Notes under the pieces: model-generated
Told to the model about the DNA's origin: nothing
Databases searched by the model: none
The model's input: the letters and a program-made list of their open reading frames with translations, nothing else
Part shown: in pieces, positions 43,038 through 51,881 of the stretch
Numbering within the stretch: position 1 is the first letter of the stretch
Layout of the letters: every line of letters begins with the position of its first letter
Assembly: GCA_021817045.1 (NCBI GenBank)
Contig: JAKAWG010000025.1
Location: 1-56,735 of the forward strand
Source of the DNA: Acidobacteriota bacterium
Lineage (GTDB): Bacteria; Acidobacteriota; Terriglobia; UBA7540
Direction: 5' to 3'
DNA: 56,735 nucleotides
Position numbers and translations under genes: made by a program

Positions 43038-43493
43038 ATGGAACCGAAAAGGACATACAAGACCTATGCGTTTAGGAACACGATTGCTCTGAAGGATGCC
43101 CGCCGGGGAGTCATGATGAACGACAATCACCCGCCGGTCGATATCGGCAGCCCGCCCGAATTCAAAGGCAGCGCGGACGTATGGTGTCCCGAGGAGCTTC
43201 TGGTCGGAGCGGTTAATAGCTGCCTCATGCTCACGTTTCTGGCCTACGCAGAACACCGCCGGCTGGAAATCGCTTCTTACCGGAGCGGCGCTGAGGGTAC
43301 GCTCGAGCGGGTTGACGGAAAGTATCGGGTCACTCGGATCGTAGTTCGGCCCGTGGTCGCTTTGAAGCGCGAGGATGATATTGGCCTGGCCGGGCAGGTT
43401 TTGAAAGACGCTGAAGCAGGATGCTTTATCACGGACTCGGTCATCGCAAAGGTTGACCTTGAGCCCCAGTTCGCGGTTGAGGAGACTCCATGA
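43038..43493 (+). CDS. OsmC family peroxiredoxin-like protein
   Basis: 151 residues. The two redox cysteines sit in PEELLVGAVNSCLMLTF and AGCFITDSV, the expected OsmC positions for reducing organic peroxides. Translation starts directly after the aspartase stop, with its GAAGAGG ribosome site inside the aspartase tail. Its own stop overlaps the deaminase start (ATGA), so the three genes form one transcript. Confidence 0.9.
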   Translation: MEPKRTYKTYAFRNTIALKDARRGVMMNDNHPPVDIGSPPEFKGSADVWCPEELLVGAVNSCLMLTFLAYAEHRRLEIASYRSGAEGTLERVDGKYRVTRIVVRPVVALKREDDIGLAGQVLKDAEAGCFITDSVIAKVDLEPQFAVEETP

Positions 43494-43990
43494 TGGCTGA
43501 CGGGGAAAGTCCAAAGCCAGCTGTCGGCGGAGCTGGCGACATTCCGTTTATGTGCCGGGCGCTGGGACTGGCTGAGATCGCCCTTGGGCGGGGAGACTCG
43601 CCGGTTGGCGCCGTAGTGATTCGTGAGGGGCGTACGGTAGGTGAAGGGGTCGAGGGCGTGCGAAGCGAAAAGGACCTCACCGCTCATGCCGAGCTGAAAG
43701 CTGTCCGCGAAGCGTGCCGCACTCTTGGCACGCTCGATCTCGCTGACTGTACTTTATACACGACCGTAGAGCCCTGCTTCATGTGTTCCTTCGTCATCCG
43801 CAAGGCAGGTGTGAGCGGGGTGGTCAGCGGGAAAGCGGAGACGCGGGTTGGCGGCATCAGCTCGAAACATCCGATTCTTGTGGATACCTCAATTCCCGGC
43901 TTTCCTCCGCCGCCGGAGGTGGTCATTGGCGTACTCGAAGAGGAATGCATAGCGCTGTTTGATCGACGACCACTTACCGGGGCCTGCTAA
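43490..43990 (+). CDS. Cytidine/nucleoside deaminase family protein (TadA/GuaD fold)
   Basis: 166 residues. The zinc site is complete: the HAE box (LTAHAELKAVREA) and the PCFMC box (TVEPCFMCSFVIRKAG). SPVGAVVIREGRTVGEG is the usual substrate-loop strand. The substrate may be a free base, a nucleoside or tRNA; relatives include guanine deaminase and TadA. The start overlaps the OsmC gene; ATG 43493 is an equally good start. Confidence 0.88.
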   Translation: MMADGESPKPAVGGAGDIPFMCRALGLAEIALGRGDSPVGAVVIREGRTVGEGVEGVRSEKDLTAHAELKAVREACRTLGTLDLADCTLYTTVEPCFMCSFVIRKAGVSGVVSGKAETRVGGISSKHPILVDTSIPGFPPPPEVVIGVLEEECIALFDRRPLTGAC

Positions 43991-44154
43991 TTCCAGAACT
44001 CGGCGCGCCGTCGAGAACGTTATGCTCATCTTTGTCGACGTCTCGACTCTGAGCGGATGGGCAGGTAACAGAAGAGGAGAGAGAGCAACGGACTTCGCGC
44101 ACCCAGGCCAAGAATAACATCATCCGCCAGGATCGGAAGACGAATGGAGGTGGG

Positions 44155-46428
44155 ATGATTATGCCCATTGACCTCACGGCAATGGAATCCCGACAACTTT
44201 TGGATTCGCTCCCTGATGCCATCGTGGTGGCAGACTCCGAAGGCACGATTGTTTCGGCCAACGCCCAGGCGTGTGTGATGTTTGGTTATTCCTGCGAGGA
44301 ACTGCTGGGGCAGCCTGTAGAGATCCTCGTACCGGAGGAACTTCGGGAGCGGCACGTTCATCACCGGAACGCCTTCCTCCGTAATCCGAGTCCCCGGCCG
44401 ATGAACGCGATGGAGCTCCAAGCCCGACGGAAAGATGGCACGCTGTTTCCTGTTGAAATCAGTCTGGCACCGGTGAGCACACCCGACGGCTTGCGGGTGA
44501 TTAGCGCGATACGGGATGTCGGCCACCGCAAAGAAATTGAAGAGGCTCTTCACCGGAGTGAAGAACGGTACCGCCTGCTGACTGAAGAGGTAAAGGATTA
44601 TGCGATCTTCATGCTGGATGCCGAGGGCCGGGTTATGACCTGGAACGAAGGCGCCAGGAGGATGAGGGGGTATCGGAGCGAAGAAATCATCGGACGTGAC
44701 ATCACAGTATTCTTTACTCCCGAGGACGTTAAAGCCGGCAGGCCCGCCGAAGAGCTCAGGGAAGCGGCAGAAAAGGGCAGGATCGAAACCGAGGGGTGGC
44801 GGGTGCGGAAGGACGGTTCCCGTTTCTGGTCCCAGGTGGTCCTGACTGCGCTCCGGGATCCGAACGGGAAGCTGATAGGATTCGCTAAAATCGCGCGGGA
44901 CATTACCGGCCGGAAGCAGGCTTCCGAAGCGATCCTGCTTGAAATCAGCAACCGACTGATTTCCCATCTCGACTTCGGCGAACTCCTCTCCGCCATTTCC
45001 GCTTCGCTTCGGCAAATTAAGGAGCATGATTACGCGAGCCTCGCGCTGTACGATCCGTCCATCCAAAAGCTCCGGGTTTATTCTCTCCCCTCTGCTTCCC
45101 GAAAGAATCTGATTCACGAAGAGATCCTGCTTTCGCTTGAAAACTCGCCGGCCGGGTGGGCATTCAAGGCGCGAAGGCCGCTGGTCCTGAGCCGGGTGCA
45201 CGAGGAGGGGCGGCCGTCTGAAATTCCGAAGAATCTCATGACGCAAGGGGTACGGTCCGCCTGCCGCATTCCCTTGATCAGCCGCGATCAGGTTTTGGGC
45301 ACATTGAATCTCGCGAGCCTCGCAGAGGACGCCTTTTCAAATGATGACGTCGAGCTTCTTCTTCAGGTGGCCAATCAGATCGCACCGGCGCTCAGCAATG
45401 CCATTTCGTTTCGCCAGCTTTCCGAACTGAAGGAGAAGCTGGCCGGCGAAAAACAGTACCTGGAAGGAGAGATCCGCAGCCGGTTGAACTTGCGCGAAAT
45501 CGTTGGAAAGAGTGCGGCGCTCGATGAGGTGATGCAGCAGGTCGAAACCGTGGCCTCGACCGATTCGACGGTGCTCATCCTGGGCGAAACCGGAACTGGC
45601 AAAGAACTCATCGCGAGAGCGATTCACGATCTGAGCGCGCGGCACGACAAGAGCTTCATCACCGTCAATTGCTCGGCGTTGCCTTCCGGTCTTCTCGAAA
45701 GCGAGCTGTTCGGGCACGAAAAGGGCGCATTCACCGGATCGACCGCACGGCAGATAGGGCGACTCGAGCTCGCGCATCGCGGAACACTCTTTCTCGACGA
45801 GGTGGGCGATATCCCATTGGAGCTTCAGCCTAAGCTTCTGCGAGCCTTGCAGCAAAAGCAGTTCGAGAGGTTGGGAAGCATTCAGACCATCACGGTGGAT
45901 GTCCGCCTGATCACAGCAACGAACCGAGACCTGGAAGCGCTTGTCGCAGAGGGCCGCTTTCGTAGTGATCTCTATTATCGTCTCAGTGTTTTCCCCATAA
46001 CTCTCCCGCCCTTGCGTGAGCGCAGCGGTGACATCGCGCTTCTCGCAGAGCACTTTCTCGAAATGTATAACCGCCGGATGGGGAAGAACATAAAGTCGAT
46101 TCCGGCCAATGTTCTTCAGGAACTATGCCACTATCCCTGGCCCGGCAATGTACGGGAACTCGAACATTTCATCGAAAGGGCCGTCATTTTAACTTCCGGG
46201 TCAACGCTGCGCGTTCCGCCTTTGGGATCCAAGCTACGTCCAAAGGCCGGGCCGCGAGCGCCTGCGGACACGCTCGCCGAAGCCGAACGAGAACATATTC
46301 TCCGCATCCTTCGGGAGACGAACGGCATCATCAGCGGTCCGCGTGGGGCGGCTGCCCGTCTCGGCCTCAAGCGGACTACCCTTGCCGCTAAAATGCGCCG
46401 TCTCGGAATCTCGCGCAGTAATGTCTGA
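44155..46428 (+). CDS. Sigma-54 dependent transcriptional activator, PAS-PAS-GAF-AAA+-HTH
   Basis: 757 residues. Two PAS domains (about 13-125 and 135-255), each ending in the usual [14 protein letters not shown] / [14 protein letters not shown] helix, are followed by a GAF domain (about 265-410) and an AAA+ core. Walker A GETGTGKE lies near 477, the sigma-54 contact loop GAFTGS near 524, Walker [10 protein letters not shown] near 545 and [16 protein letters not shown] near 660. A Fis-type HTH ends the protein ([19 protein letters not shown]). The layout resembles FhlA. No receiver domain is present, so it senses a small ligand or redox signal. GGAGG precedes ATG 44155. Confidence 0.95.
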   Translation: MIMPIDLTAMESRQLLDSLPDAIVVADSEGTIVSANAQACVMFGYSCEELLGQPVEILVPEELRERHVHHRNAFLRNPSPRPMNAMELQARRKDGTLFPVEISLAPVSTPDGLRVISAIRDVGHRKEIEEALHRSEERYRLLTEEVKDYAIFMLDAEGRVMTWNEGARRMRGYRSEEIIGRDITVFFTPEDVKAGRPAEELREAAEKGRIETEGWRVRKDGSRFWSQVVLTALRDPNGKLIGFAKIARDITGRKQASEAILLEISNRLISHLDFGELLSAISASLRQIKEHDYASLALYDPSIQKLRVYSLPSASRKNLIHEEILLSLENSPAGWAFKARRPLVLSRVHEEGRPSEIPKNLMTQGVRSACRIPLISRDQVLGTLNLASLAEDAFSNDDVELLLQVANQIAPALSNAISFRQLSELKEKLAGEKQYLEGEIRSRLNLREIVGKSAALDEVMQQVETVASTDSTVLILGETGTGKELIARAIHDLSARHDKSFITVNCSALPSGLLESELFGHEKGAFTGSTARQIGRLELAHRGTLFLDEVGDIPLELQPKLLRALQQKQFERLGSIQTITVDVRLITATNRDLEALVAEGRFRSDLYYRLSVFPITLPPLRERSGDIALLAEHFLEMYNRRMGKNIKSIPANVLQELCHYPWPGNVRELEHFIERAVILTSGSTLRVPPLGSKLRPKAGPRAPADTLAEAEREHILRILRETNGIISGPRGAAARLGLKRTTLAAKMRRLGISRSNV

Positions 46429-46461
46429 CACTTCCCGGGCGAGCCAGGTCTCGCCCCGCTC

Positions 46462-46515
46462 TGACACCATTTTGTCAAAACTGACAATGGCAGGAGCCCC
46501 ACTTCCTGGCTGTCA
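46462..46515 (+). promoter_or_regulatory. Putative upstream activator site: TGACA/TGTCA inverted repeats
   Basis: TGTCA (46473-46477) and TGACA (46482-46486) form a palindrome with a 4-base centre, extended by CATT on the left and ATG on the right. A further TGACA (46462-46466) and TGTCA (46511-46515) flank it. It lies 35 bases after the activator gene and about 116 bases before the -24 element, the normal distance for an enhancer bound by a sigma-54 activator. Confidence 0.6.
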
Positions 46516-46601
46516 CCTTCCAACTTCCCGTACCGCACACACCTCCCCTTCCAAGTCTCGCCATCTCATAAGGTTACAGCCACAACAGAATTTCTTCCCT
46601 T

Positions 46602-46617
46602 TGGCTTTGAATTTGCT
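46602..46617 (+). promoter_or_regulatory. Sigma-54 (-24/-12) promoter
   Basis: TGGC at 46602-46605 and TTGCT at 46613-46617 place GG and GC exactly 12 bases apart, matching the TGGC-N7-TTGCT consensus at all invariant positions. It is oriented towards the small exported protein gene. Confidence 0.75.
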
Positions 46618-46748
46618 TCTCTCTTAGGCGTGATTAGTTTAAGCGAGTTCCGGTGCGCGGGCGAAAAAAGGGACCACGATCGAAAGAGTCGAACCGGCAC
46701 GCGCAACTCTTCTTCGAACTCAGCACAACTCCTGATGGAGGAACTTCA

Positions 46749-47126
46749 ATGAAGAACATATTTATGGCGGTCGCCTGGGTGGTGGTTGCGGCGGCTACCT
46801 TGTTTGCAGCACCGAAAACCACAGTCTGGCAGGGAACTCTTGTAGACAGCAATTGCTATCTCAAGGATCATGCCCTCACCGGCAACGACCACATGGGCGT
46901 CAAACAGTGCGGAACAGCCTGCCTGAAAACCGGGCTGCCTGCAGGCATCCTGACACGATCGAAACAGTTTCACGTCCTGGTTGCTCCGTCTATTGCTCTT
47001 GCGCCTTACGTAGGCGACCAAGTGCGGGTGACCGGCACGATGCACTTCGGCGCCATTCAGGCGGAAAAAGTCGAAGTTCGCAAGAACGGCAAATGGGAGG
47101 CGGTCCAGCTTAAATCGATGATGTGA
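46749..47126 (+). CDS. Small exported protein of unknown function
   Basis: 125 residues. A signal peptide (KNIFMAVAWVVVAAATLFAA) is followed by a globular part, with WQGTLVDSNCYLKDHALTGN and MGVKQCGTACLKTGLPAGIL giving three cysteines in the middle, and an OB-like strand set (DQVRVTGTMH, then AEKVEVRKNGKWE). The family is common in acidobacteria by my recollection but has no assigned role. GGAGGA lies before ATG 46749. It is the first gene behind the sigma-54 promoter and so the likely target of the activator. Confidence 0.8.
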   Translation: MKNIFMAVAWVVVAAATLFAAPKTTVWQGTLVDSNCYLKDHALTGNDHMGVKQCGTACLKTGLPAGILTRSKQFHVLVAPSIALAPYVGDQVRVTGTMHFGAIQAEKVEVRKNGKWEAVQLKSMM

Positions 47127-47242
47127 GTCTGGTGTCTTGTTTAAGGCACCAGCTTCCCGCGACACGGCGAGAGGGTTCAAGAAGATCCTCTCCAACCGTG
47201 AGCTGAATACCTTCAAAAAGAACAGGAAGGAGCTCAAAATCC

Positions 47243-47611
47243 ATGATTACTCTAAAGAGAGCTTATGAGGCGAAGGGTTGTATTGGCACTAAGTGTTTCC
47301 TGGTGGAGCGGCTCTGGCCGCGTGGCATCAAGAAGGAGGATCTTCCCCTTAACGGCTGGATGCAGGATGTCGCTCCGAGCCACCAATTGCGGCGGTGGTT
47401 TCGCCACGACCCGGTCAAATGGGAAGAGTTCAGGCATCGCTACTTTGCCGAGCTTGACGCAAAGCCGGAGGCGTGGAAGCCCCTGGCAGAAGCAGCTCGG
47501 CATGACAATGTGACGCTCGTGTATAGCTCCCACGATCCGGTGCACAACAACGCTGTTGCGCTCAAACAGTACCTTGAGACCAAGATGGCGCTCAAGACTC
47601 AGGCCGCCTGA
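47243..47611 (+). CDS. DUF488 family protein (YeaO-like), second copy
   Basis: 122 residues. ITLKRAYEAKGCIGTKCFLVERLWPRGIKKEDL, broken here after CFLVERLWPRG by GIKKEDL, then LRRWFRHDPVKWEEFRHRYF and LVYSSHDPVHNNAVALKQYL match the YeaO branch. It is paralogous to the DUF488 at 18.7 kb and likewise precedes an oxidoreductase gene, here truncated. It has the canonical RLWPRG. It may still be in the sigma-54 transcript. Confidence 0.88.
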   Translation: MITLKRAYEAKGCIGTKCFLVERLWPRGIKKEDLPLNGWMQDVAPSHQLRRWFRHDPVKWEEFRHRYFAELDAKPEAWKPLAEAARHDNVTLVYSSHDPVHNNAVALKQYLETKMALKTQAA

Positions 47612-47648
47612 AACGGCGGCCGGTAATGGCAAATGCAAGACATGTCAA

Positions 47649-47843
47649 ATGAGCAGCACACCAGTTGCTTCGTGGCCAATCTTCCAGTCCCGCCCGGTCG
47701 GGAGTTGGAGAGTCGCGAAAAGCACGATGACGTTGTGGTTCGAACGGCCAGCCCATTGGACGTTTAGAGCCGGGGAGTTTATCGATGTCACTGTCCTCAG
47801 CCTCTCAGAAGCGAACAGAGAACTCCCAGGAGGTACTTCATGA
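47649..47843 (+). pseudogene. Truncated FAD/NAD oxidoreductase (N-terminal stub)
   Basis: 64 residues matching the start of the oxidoreductase at 18.7 kb: SWPIFQSRPVGSWRVAKSTM against TWPVFKSKLVSRSEIAEETM, and WTFRAGEFIDVTVL against WSFKAGQFVDITLL. The match ends near residue 58, and the FAD and NAD motifs are gone. The stub still carries the ribosome site (GGAGG) and its stop overlaps the rhodanese start, so it may survive as a leader that couples translation. Confidence 0.8.
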
Positions 47844-48205
47844 CAGACTCACTTCGAATTAACAAAGAGGAAGTCAAGGCACGGCAGGATGCAGGTGAGG
47901 AGATCGTATTTTTGGACATCCGGAATCCGGGCCCATGGGAGCGAGCGGAACGAAAGATTAAGGGAGCGATCCGGATGCCGCTCAACGAGATTGACCGCCG
48001 CATCGAGTCCATTCCGAAAGATAAGCCGATCGTAACCTATTGCACCTGACCCCACGAATCGGCGAGCGCCCGTGCGGCGGTCAAATTGATGTATTACGGA
48101 TGGACGGATGTGCATGCGCTTCTTGGCGGGTTTGAAGAATGGGAAGCGGCCGGCTACCCGGTCGAGGAAGAGCAAATCGCCGAGCCTGCTCGCCCGGTCC
48201 GGTAA
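47840..48205 (+). CDS. Rhodanese-like selenoprotein, second copy (in-frame TGA as selenocysteine)
   Basis: 121 residues if TGA at 48047-48049 is read as Sec70. EIVFLDIRNPGPWERAERKI, then GAIRMPLNEIDRRIESIP and PIVTYCT lead to the loop; past the TGA the frame continues PHESASARAAVKLMYYGW, then VHALLGGFEEWEAAGYPVEE, to TAA 48203-48205. Homologs with cysteine read CTCPHE/CTCPNE, so the TGA exactly replaces a Cys. ATG 47840 has GGAGG upstream and overlaps the stub's stop. Same architecture as the gene at 22.6 kb, but with substantially different residues. Confidence 0.85.
48050..48082 (+). promoter_or_regulatory. Candidate bacterial SECIS hairpin
   Basis: Seventeen bases after the TGA, CGCC (48067-48070) pairs with GGCG (48076-48079) around loop CGTGC; GA/TC outside one mismatch extends the stem. 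The loop has G at position 2. Position and loop nearly match those of the first rhodanese gene. Confidence 0.6.
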
Positions 48206-48356
48206 GGTTTTTGTTAGCACGGCACGGCGTGGATGCGGAAAGAGCGAAGATCGAGGGATGACGATTGATGACGCGCAATACGCCGCTGACTTATCAGGGA
48301 CAGTTGAGCGGCAGTGATCGGGCACCGTCTTTCGTAGGCTGCTGAAAGGAACGCCG

Positions 48357-49055
48357 ATGCAAATACTGTCAGTCAATGTTTCAATGGGGCGTCAAATCGA
48401 CTACATGGGGAAGAAGGTGAGGACCGGTATCTTCAAGGAACCGGTGAGGGGGCGGGTGATGCTGCGCCGGTTGAACCTTGACGGTGATGCCCAATCGGAT
48501 CTCATCAACCATGGCGGGATCTACAAGGCAGTTTACGCCTACTCGGCCGAAGACTACGGGTTCTGGCAACGCGAACTCCGCCGCGACCGCTTTACTTTTG
48601 GCCAGTTTGGCGAGAATTTCACGGTTCGCGAAATGCTTGAAGATGAAATTCACATCGGAGACATTTTTCGTGTTGGGAGCGCAAAAGTGGAAGTTACCCA
48701 GCCACGTGTCCCATGTTACAAGCTCGGCATCAAGATGGAACTTGCCGGGTTTCCGAAAATGTTTCTCGCGAGCGGCCGTGTCGGGTTTATGCTCCGCGTT
48801 CTGGAAGAAGGAGAGGTGGGAGCAGGAGATTCTTTTGAACGCCTCACGGTTGGTCCGGAGAGAGTCAGCATACGAGAAATCAATCATCTGCTCCACTTTG
48901 ATCCGGACAACCTGGCCGGGGTTCGACAAGTTCTGCTCGTTAAGGCATTGTCGCCGGGCTGGCGGGGATCGTTCGAGAAGCGATTAGCTGAAGCATCGAA
49001 ACAGGCTCGCGATCGCCCCGAAATTGCCGGTGGAGGAAATCTTTGCGCCCCGTGA
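48357..49055 (+). CDS. MOSC domain protein (YiiM-like)
   Basis: 232 residues. LNLDGDAQSDLINHGGIYKAVYAY, then FGQFGENFTVREML and the MOSC cysteine in QPRVPCYKLGIKM mark a YiiM-like protein, a molybdopterin- or sulfur-carrier-related reductase family acting on N-hydroxylated compounds. The C-terminal 60 residues form the usual helical extension. AAGGA lies upstream of ATG 48357. Confidence 0.9.
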   Translation: MQILSVNVSMGRQIDYMGKKVRTGIFKEPVRGRVMLRRLNLDGDAQSDLINHGGIYKAVYAYSAEDYGFWQRELRRDRFTFGQFGENFTVREMLEDEIHIGDIFRVGSAKVEVTQPRVPCYKLGIKMELAGFPKMFLASGRVGFMLRVLEEGEVGAGDSFERLTVGPERVSIREINHLLHFDPDNLAGVRQVLLVKALSPGWRGSFEKRLAEASKQARDRPEIAGGGNLCAP

Positions 49056-49157
49056 GCGGTCCGGAGACCTGTAGAAATGCTTTGTATTTCCCATTTGGCG
49101 TCCCTTGATGGCTTGCTCTCTTAACAATGAAGTAAGACCCATGAAAGAAGGAACATT

Positions 49158-49811
49158 ATGAAATTCTTCCTCGACACAGCCAATCTGGATGAGATCCGCG
49201 AAGCGGCGCAAATGGGCGTGCTCGATGGCATCACGACCAACCCTTTTCTCATCGCAAAGGAGGGCGCCAAGTTTGAGAAGCGGATAGTCGAAATCTGCGA
49301 GATTGTGCAAGGCCCGGTAAGCGCTGAAGTCACGTCACGAGACGCGGAAGAGATGTGCCGGCAAGGGCACGCACTGGCAAGATTGAACCCTTGGGTCGTT
49401 GTTAAAACCCCTACCACAAAAGAAGGCTTGAAGGCGGCCCGGTGCCTGATCAAAGACGGAATAAAGGTCAATTCGACGCTCTGTTTCTCATCCTCCCAAG
49501 CATTGCTAGTTGCGAAGATCGGCGCCTCTTACGTCAGCCCGTTCGTGGGACGACTGGATGATGTCTCGCATCAGGGTATGGATCTTGTCCGAGAAATTGT
49601 AACGATTTATCGGAATTACAGCTTCAAAACTCAGGTCCTTGCGGCTTCAATCCGCCATTCCATGCATGTCATTGAGGCAGCAAAGGCGGGCGCCGACATC
49701 GTCACGATGCCGTACAAAGTCTTCGATCAGCTCTTCAAGCACCCGCTCACAGAGAAGGGCCAAGATCGATTTCTTGAGGACTGGGAGCGCGTGAAGTCGC
49801 TGGTCACCTAA
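49158..49811 (+). CDS. tal: Transaldolase, small fructose-6-phosphate aldolase-like subfamily
   Basis: 217 residues, the short type. MKFFLDTANLDEIREA, DGITTNPFLIAKEG, the Schiff-base Lys in VVVKTPTT, NSTLCFSSSQALL, YVSPFVGRLDD and SIRHSMHVIEAAKAGADIVT follow the family. It moves dihydroxyacetone units between sugar phosphates. AAGGA precedes the ATG. Transketolase follows after 38 bases, so the non-oxidative pentose phosphate steps are co-transcribed. Confidence 0.92.
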   Translation: MKFFLDTANLDEIREAAQMGVLDGITTNPFLIAKEGAKFEKRIVEICEIVQGPVSAEVTSRDAEEMCRQGHALARLNPWVVVKTPTTKEGLKAARCLIKDGIKVNSTLCFSSSQALLVAKIGASYVSPFVGRLDDVSHQGMDLVREIVTIYRNYSFKTQVLAASIRHSMHVIEAAKAGADIVTMPYKVFDQLFKHPLTEKGQDRFLEDWERVKSLVT

Positions 49812-49849
49812 GGGTCCTTTTCAGACAAGCCTTCGAACTGGAGACGGAG

Positions 49850-51733
49850 ATGCAAGCAACCGAAACGAAGGAGCCTCAGGTTAGATTTCTTGAAAGCATG
49901 GCGGCCCGCCTGCGGATTGATTCGATCCGCGCAACCACGGAGGCCGGCAGCGGCCATCCGACGAGTTGCGCGTCGGCGGCCGAGATCATGGCCGCGCTCT
50001 TTTTCTCGGTTATGCGCTATGATCCTTCGAATCCCAAAAAACCCAACAACGACCTGTTTGTTCTCTCCAAAGGCCACGCAGCGCCCATCCTCTATGCGGC
50101 GTGGGCAGAGGCGGGCTTGTTCCCGGTAGAACACCTGCTCACGTTGCGGCGACTGGATTCAGACCTCGAAGGCCATCCGACCCCGGCGCTGCCCTTTGTC
50201 GATGCGGCGACGGGCTCGCTTGGGCAGGGACTCTCGGTAGCTATTGGGATGGCGCTTAACGCAAAGAGGCTGGAGCGGCAAGACCAGAGGATCTTTGTGC
50301 TGCTGGGCGATGGAGAATCGGCGGAAGGCTCGGTCTGGGAAGCGGCCCAACTGGCGGCAGCGTACCAGTTGGATAATCTGTGCGCGACCGTGGATATCAA
50401 CCGCCTCGGCCAGAGCCAGCCAACCCTTTGGGGACACGATTTGGAAGCTCATCAAAAGCGATGGGAAGCTCTAGGCTGGCAGGCCCTCACGGTTGACGGC
50501 CATCGTGTCTCCGAATTGCTCCAAGCGTATGAGCGGTTCCATGGAACCTCCGGAAAGCCCACCGTGATTTTGGCGCGTACCGTTAAAGGACGAGGATTTC
50601 CGGGCATCGAGGACAAAGAAGGCTATCACGGGCGAGCGCTCGATCAGAGTACCGCACAGGCGGTTATTGCCTCGCTCGAGCGCCTAATAACGCTGAACGC
50701 CCACCCCTGGAAACCGAACTTCCCGCTGGAAACCCGTCCTCTGCGGCCAGCATCCTCGGCGGCTGGTCCGGACAGCGAACCGATACAGCCAAATTATGTG
50801 CCCGGAGGCCCTGCGGTAGCCACTCGAAGGGGTTTTGGCGATGCACTTGCCGCATTGGCTTCGACCGACTCCAGAATTGTCGTCCTCGATGGTGACGTGA
50901 AGAATTCAACCTACACCGAGGAATTCGCCAAAGTGGCGCCGGAGCGCTTCTTTGAGTGTTACATCGCTGAGCAAAACATGCTGGGCGTTGCGATGGGCCT
51001 GGCGGCCCGTAGAAAGATCCCTTTCGCTGCAACGTTCGCATGTTTCCTTTCTCGCGCTTACGACTTTATCCGCATGGCGGCGATCGGTGGTCTCAATATC
51101 AAGCTGGCGGGCACCCACGCGGGCGTCTCGATCGGTGAAGATGGAGCTTCGCAGATGGCCCTTGAAGACCTGGCGATGATGACGGCCCAGCCCGGTTTCA
51201 CAGTACTCTACCCATCCGATGCCACGAGCGCGTGGCGTGCAACAGAACTGCTGGCGAGGCACCAGGGTCCTTCTTACCTTAGGCTTGGCCGCCCTGCCTC
51301 ACCTATCCTCTACTCGGCCAACGAGCGTTTCGCGATCGGAGAATGCAAGGTGCTGCGAAAGAGCGCGGAGGACAAGGTTCTTATTGTGGCTGCGGGGGTG
51401 ACGGTCCACGAAGCGCTCCGGGCGCACGAGGAGCTACGGCGCCGGAACATCCAGACGAGGGTAATCGATCTCTTCAGCATTCGCCCGATTGATCAAGGGA
51501 CGCTGGTTGAAGCTGCCAAAGCCGTGGGCGGCAGGGTCATTACGGTGGAAGATCACTACCGGCGCGGAGGCGTGGGCGATGCCGTCCTTGAAGCACTCGC
51601 GCAAGAACGGGTCGAGGTTCACAAACTGGCGATCAGCGAAATCCCTCACAGCGGCAAGCCTGCCGAACTGTTGGACCGCTACGGCATTTCCGCGGCGCAT
51701 ATCCTTAGAAAGGCAGAATCGCTGGCTGGGTGA
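49850..51733 (+). CDS. tkt: Transketolase
   Basis: 627 residues. It transfers two-carbon units in the pentose phosphate pathway using thiamine diphosphate. SGHPTSCASAAEIMAALFF, SKGHAAPILYAAWAEAG and the TPP motif LLGDGESAEGSVWEAA lie in the first domain, with FECYIAEQNMLGVAMGLAARR and the His of GTHAGVSIGEDGASQMA in the second. GGAG lies before ATG 49850. The shorter first domain is like transketolases of the animal/acidobacterial type. Confidence 0.93.
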   Translation: MQATETKEPQVRFLESMAARLRIDSIRATTEAGSGHPTSCASAAEIMAALFFSVMRYDPSNPKKPNNDLFVLSKGHAAPILYAAWAEAGLFPVEHLLTLRRLDSDLEGHPTPALPFVDAATGSLGQGLSVAIGMALNAKRLERQDQRIFVLLGDGESAEGSVWEAAQLAAAYQLDNLCATVDINRLGQSQPTLWGHDLEAHQKRWEALGWQALTVDGHRVSELLQAYERFHGTSGKPTVILARTVKGRGFPGIEDKEGYHGRALDQSTAQAVIASLERLITLNAHPWKPNFPLETRPLRPASSAAGPDSEPIQPNYVPGGPAVATRRGFGDALAALASTDSRIVVLDGDVKNSTYTEEFAKVAPERFFECYIAEQNMLGVAMGLAARRKIPFAATFACFLSRAYDFIRMAAIGGLNIKLAGTHAGVSIGEDGASQMALEDLAMMTAQPGFTVLYPSDATSAWRATELLARHQGPSYLRLGRPASPILYSANERFAIGECKVLRKSAEDKVLIVAAGVTVHEALRAHEELRRRNIQTRVIDLFSIRPIDQGTLVEAAKAVGGRVITVEDHYRRGGVGDAVLEALAQERVEVHKLAISEIPHSGKPAELLDRYGISAAHILRKAESLAG

Positions 51734-51881
51734 ACTGGATGCCTGCGGCCGGGATGTTTAATGGCGCTCTGTGGTGCGGACTTACTTCCAGGCCGAAATG
51801 ATTGTTGGTAGCCGGTTTGCCCAGGCACCCTGAAGGCAACCAGCACTGACGAATGTACGAAATGAAAGAAGCGGACGAATC

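Larger units (their letters stand above)
46429..46748 (+). promoter_or_regulatory. Regulatory region between the sigma-54 activator and the small exported protein
   Basis: A gene-free stretch of about 320 bases. It contains the palindromic repeat group (46462-46515) and the -24/-12 promoter (46602-46617) described separately, then a leader of about 120 bases before ATG 46749. Confidence 0.6.

Noticed and set aside
44026..45246. 406-codon minus-strand open frame
   Set aside because: It lies antisense inside the PAS/GAF activator gene and has no recognisable motifs; GC-rich codon bias creates such shadows.
51806..51821. TGG-N8-TTGC before the diheme cytochrome as a sigma-54 promoter
   Set aside because: GG and GC have the right spacing, but the -24 element reads TGGTAG instead of TGGCAC and no activator site is visible; too weak to list as a feature.
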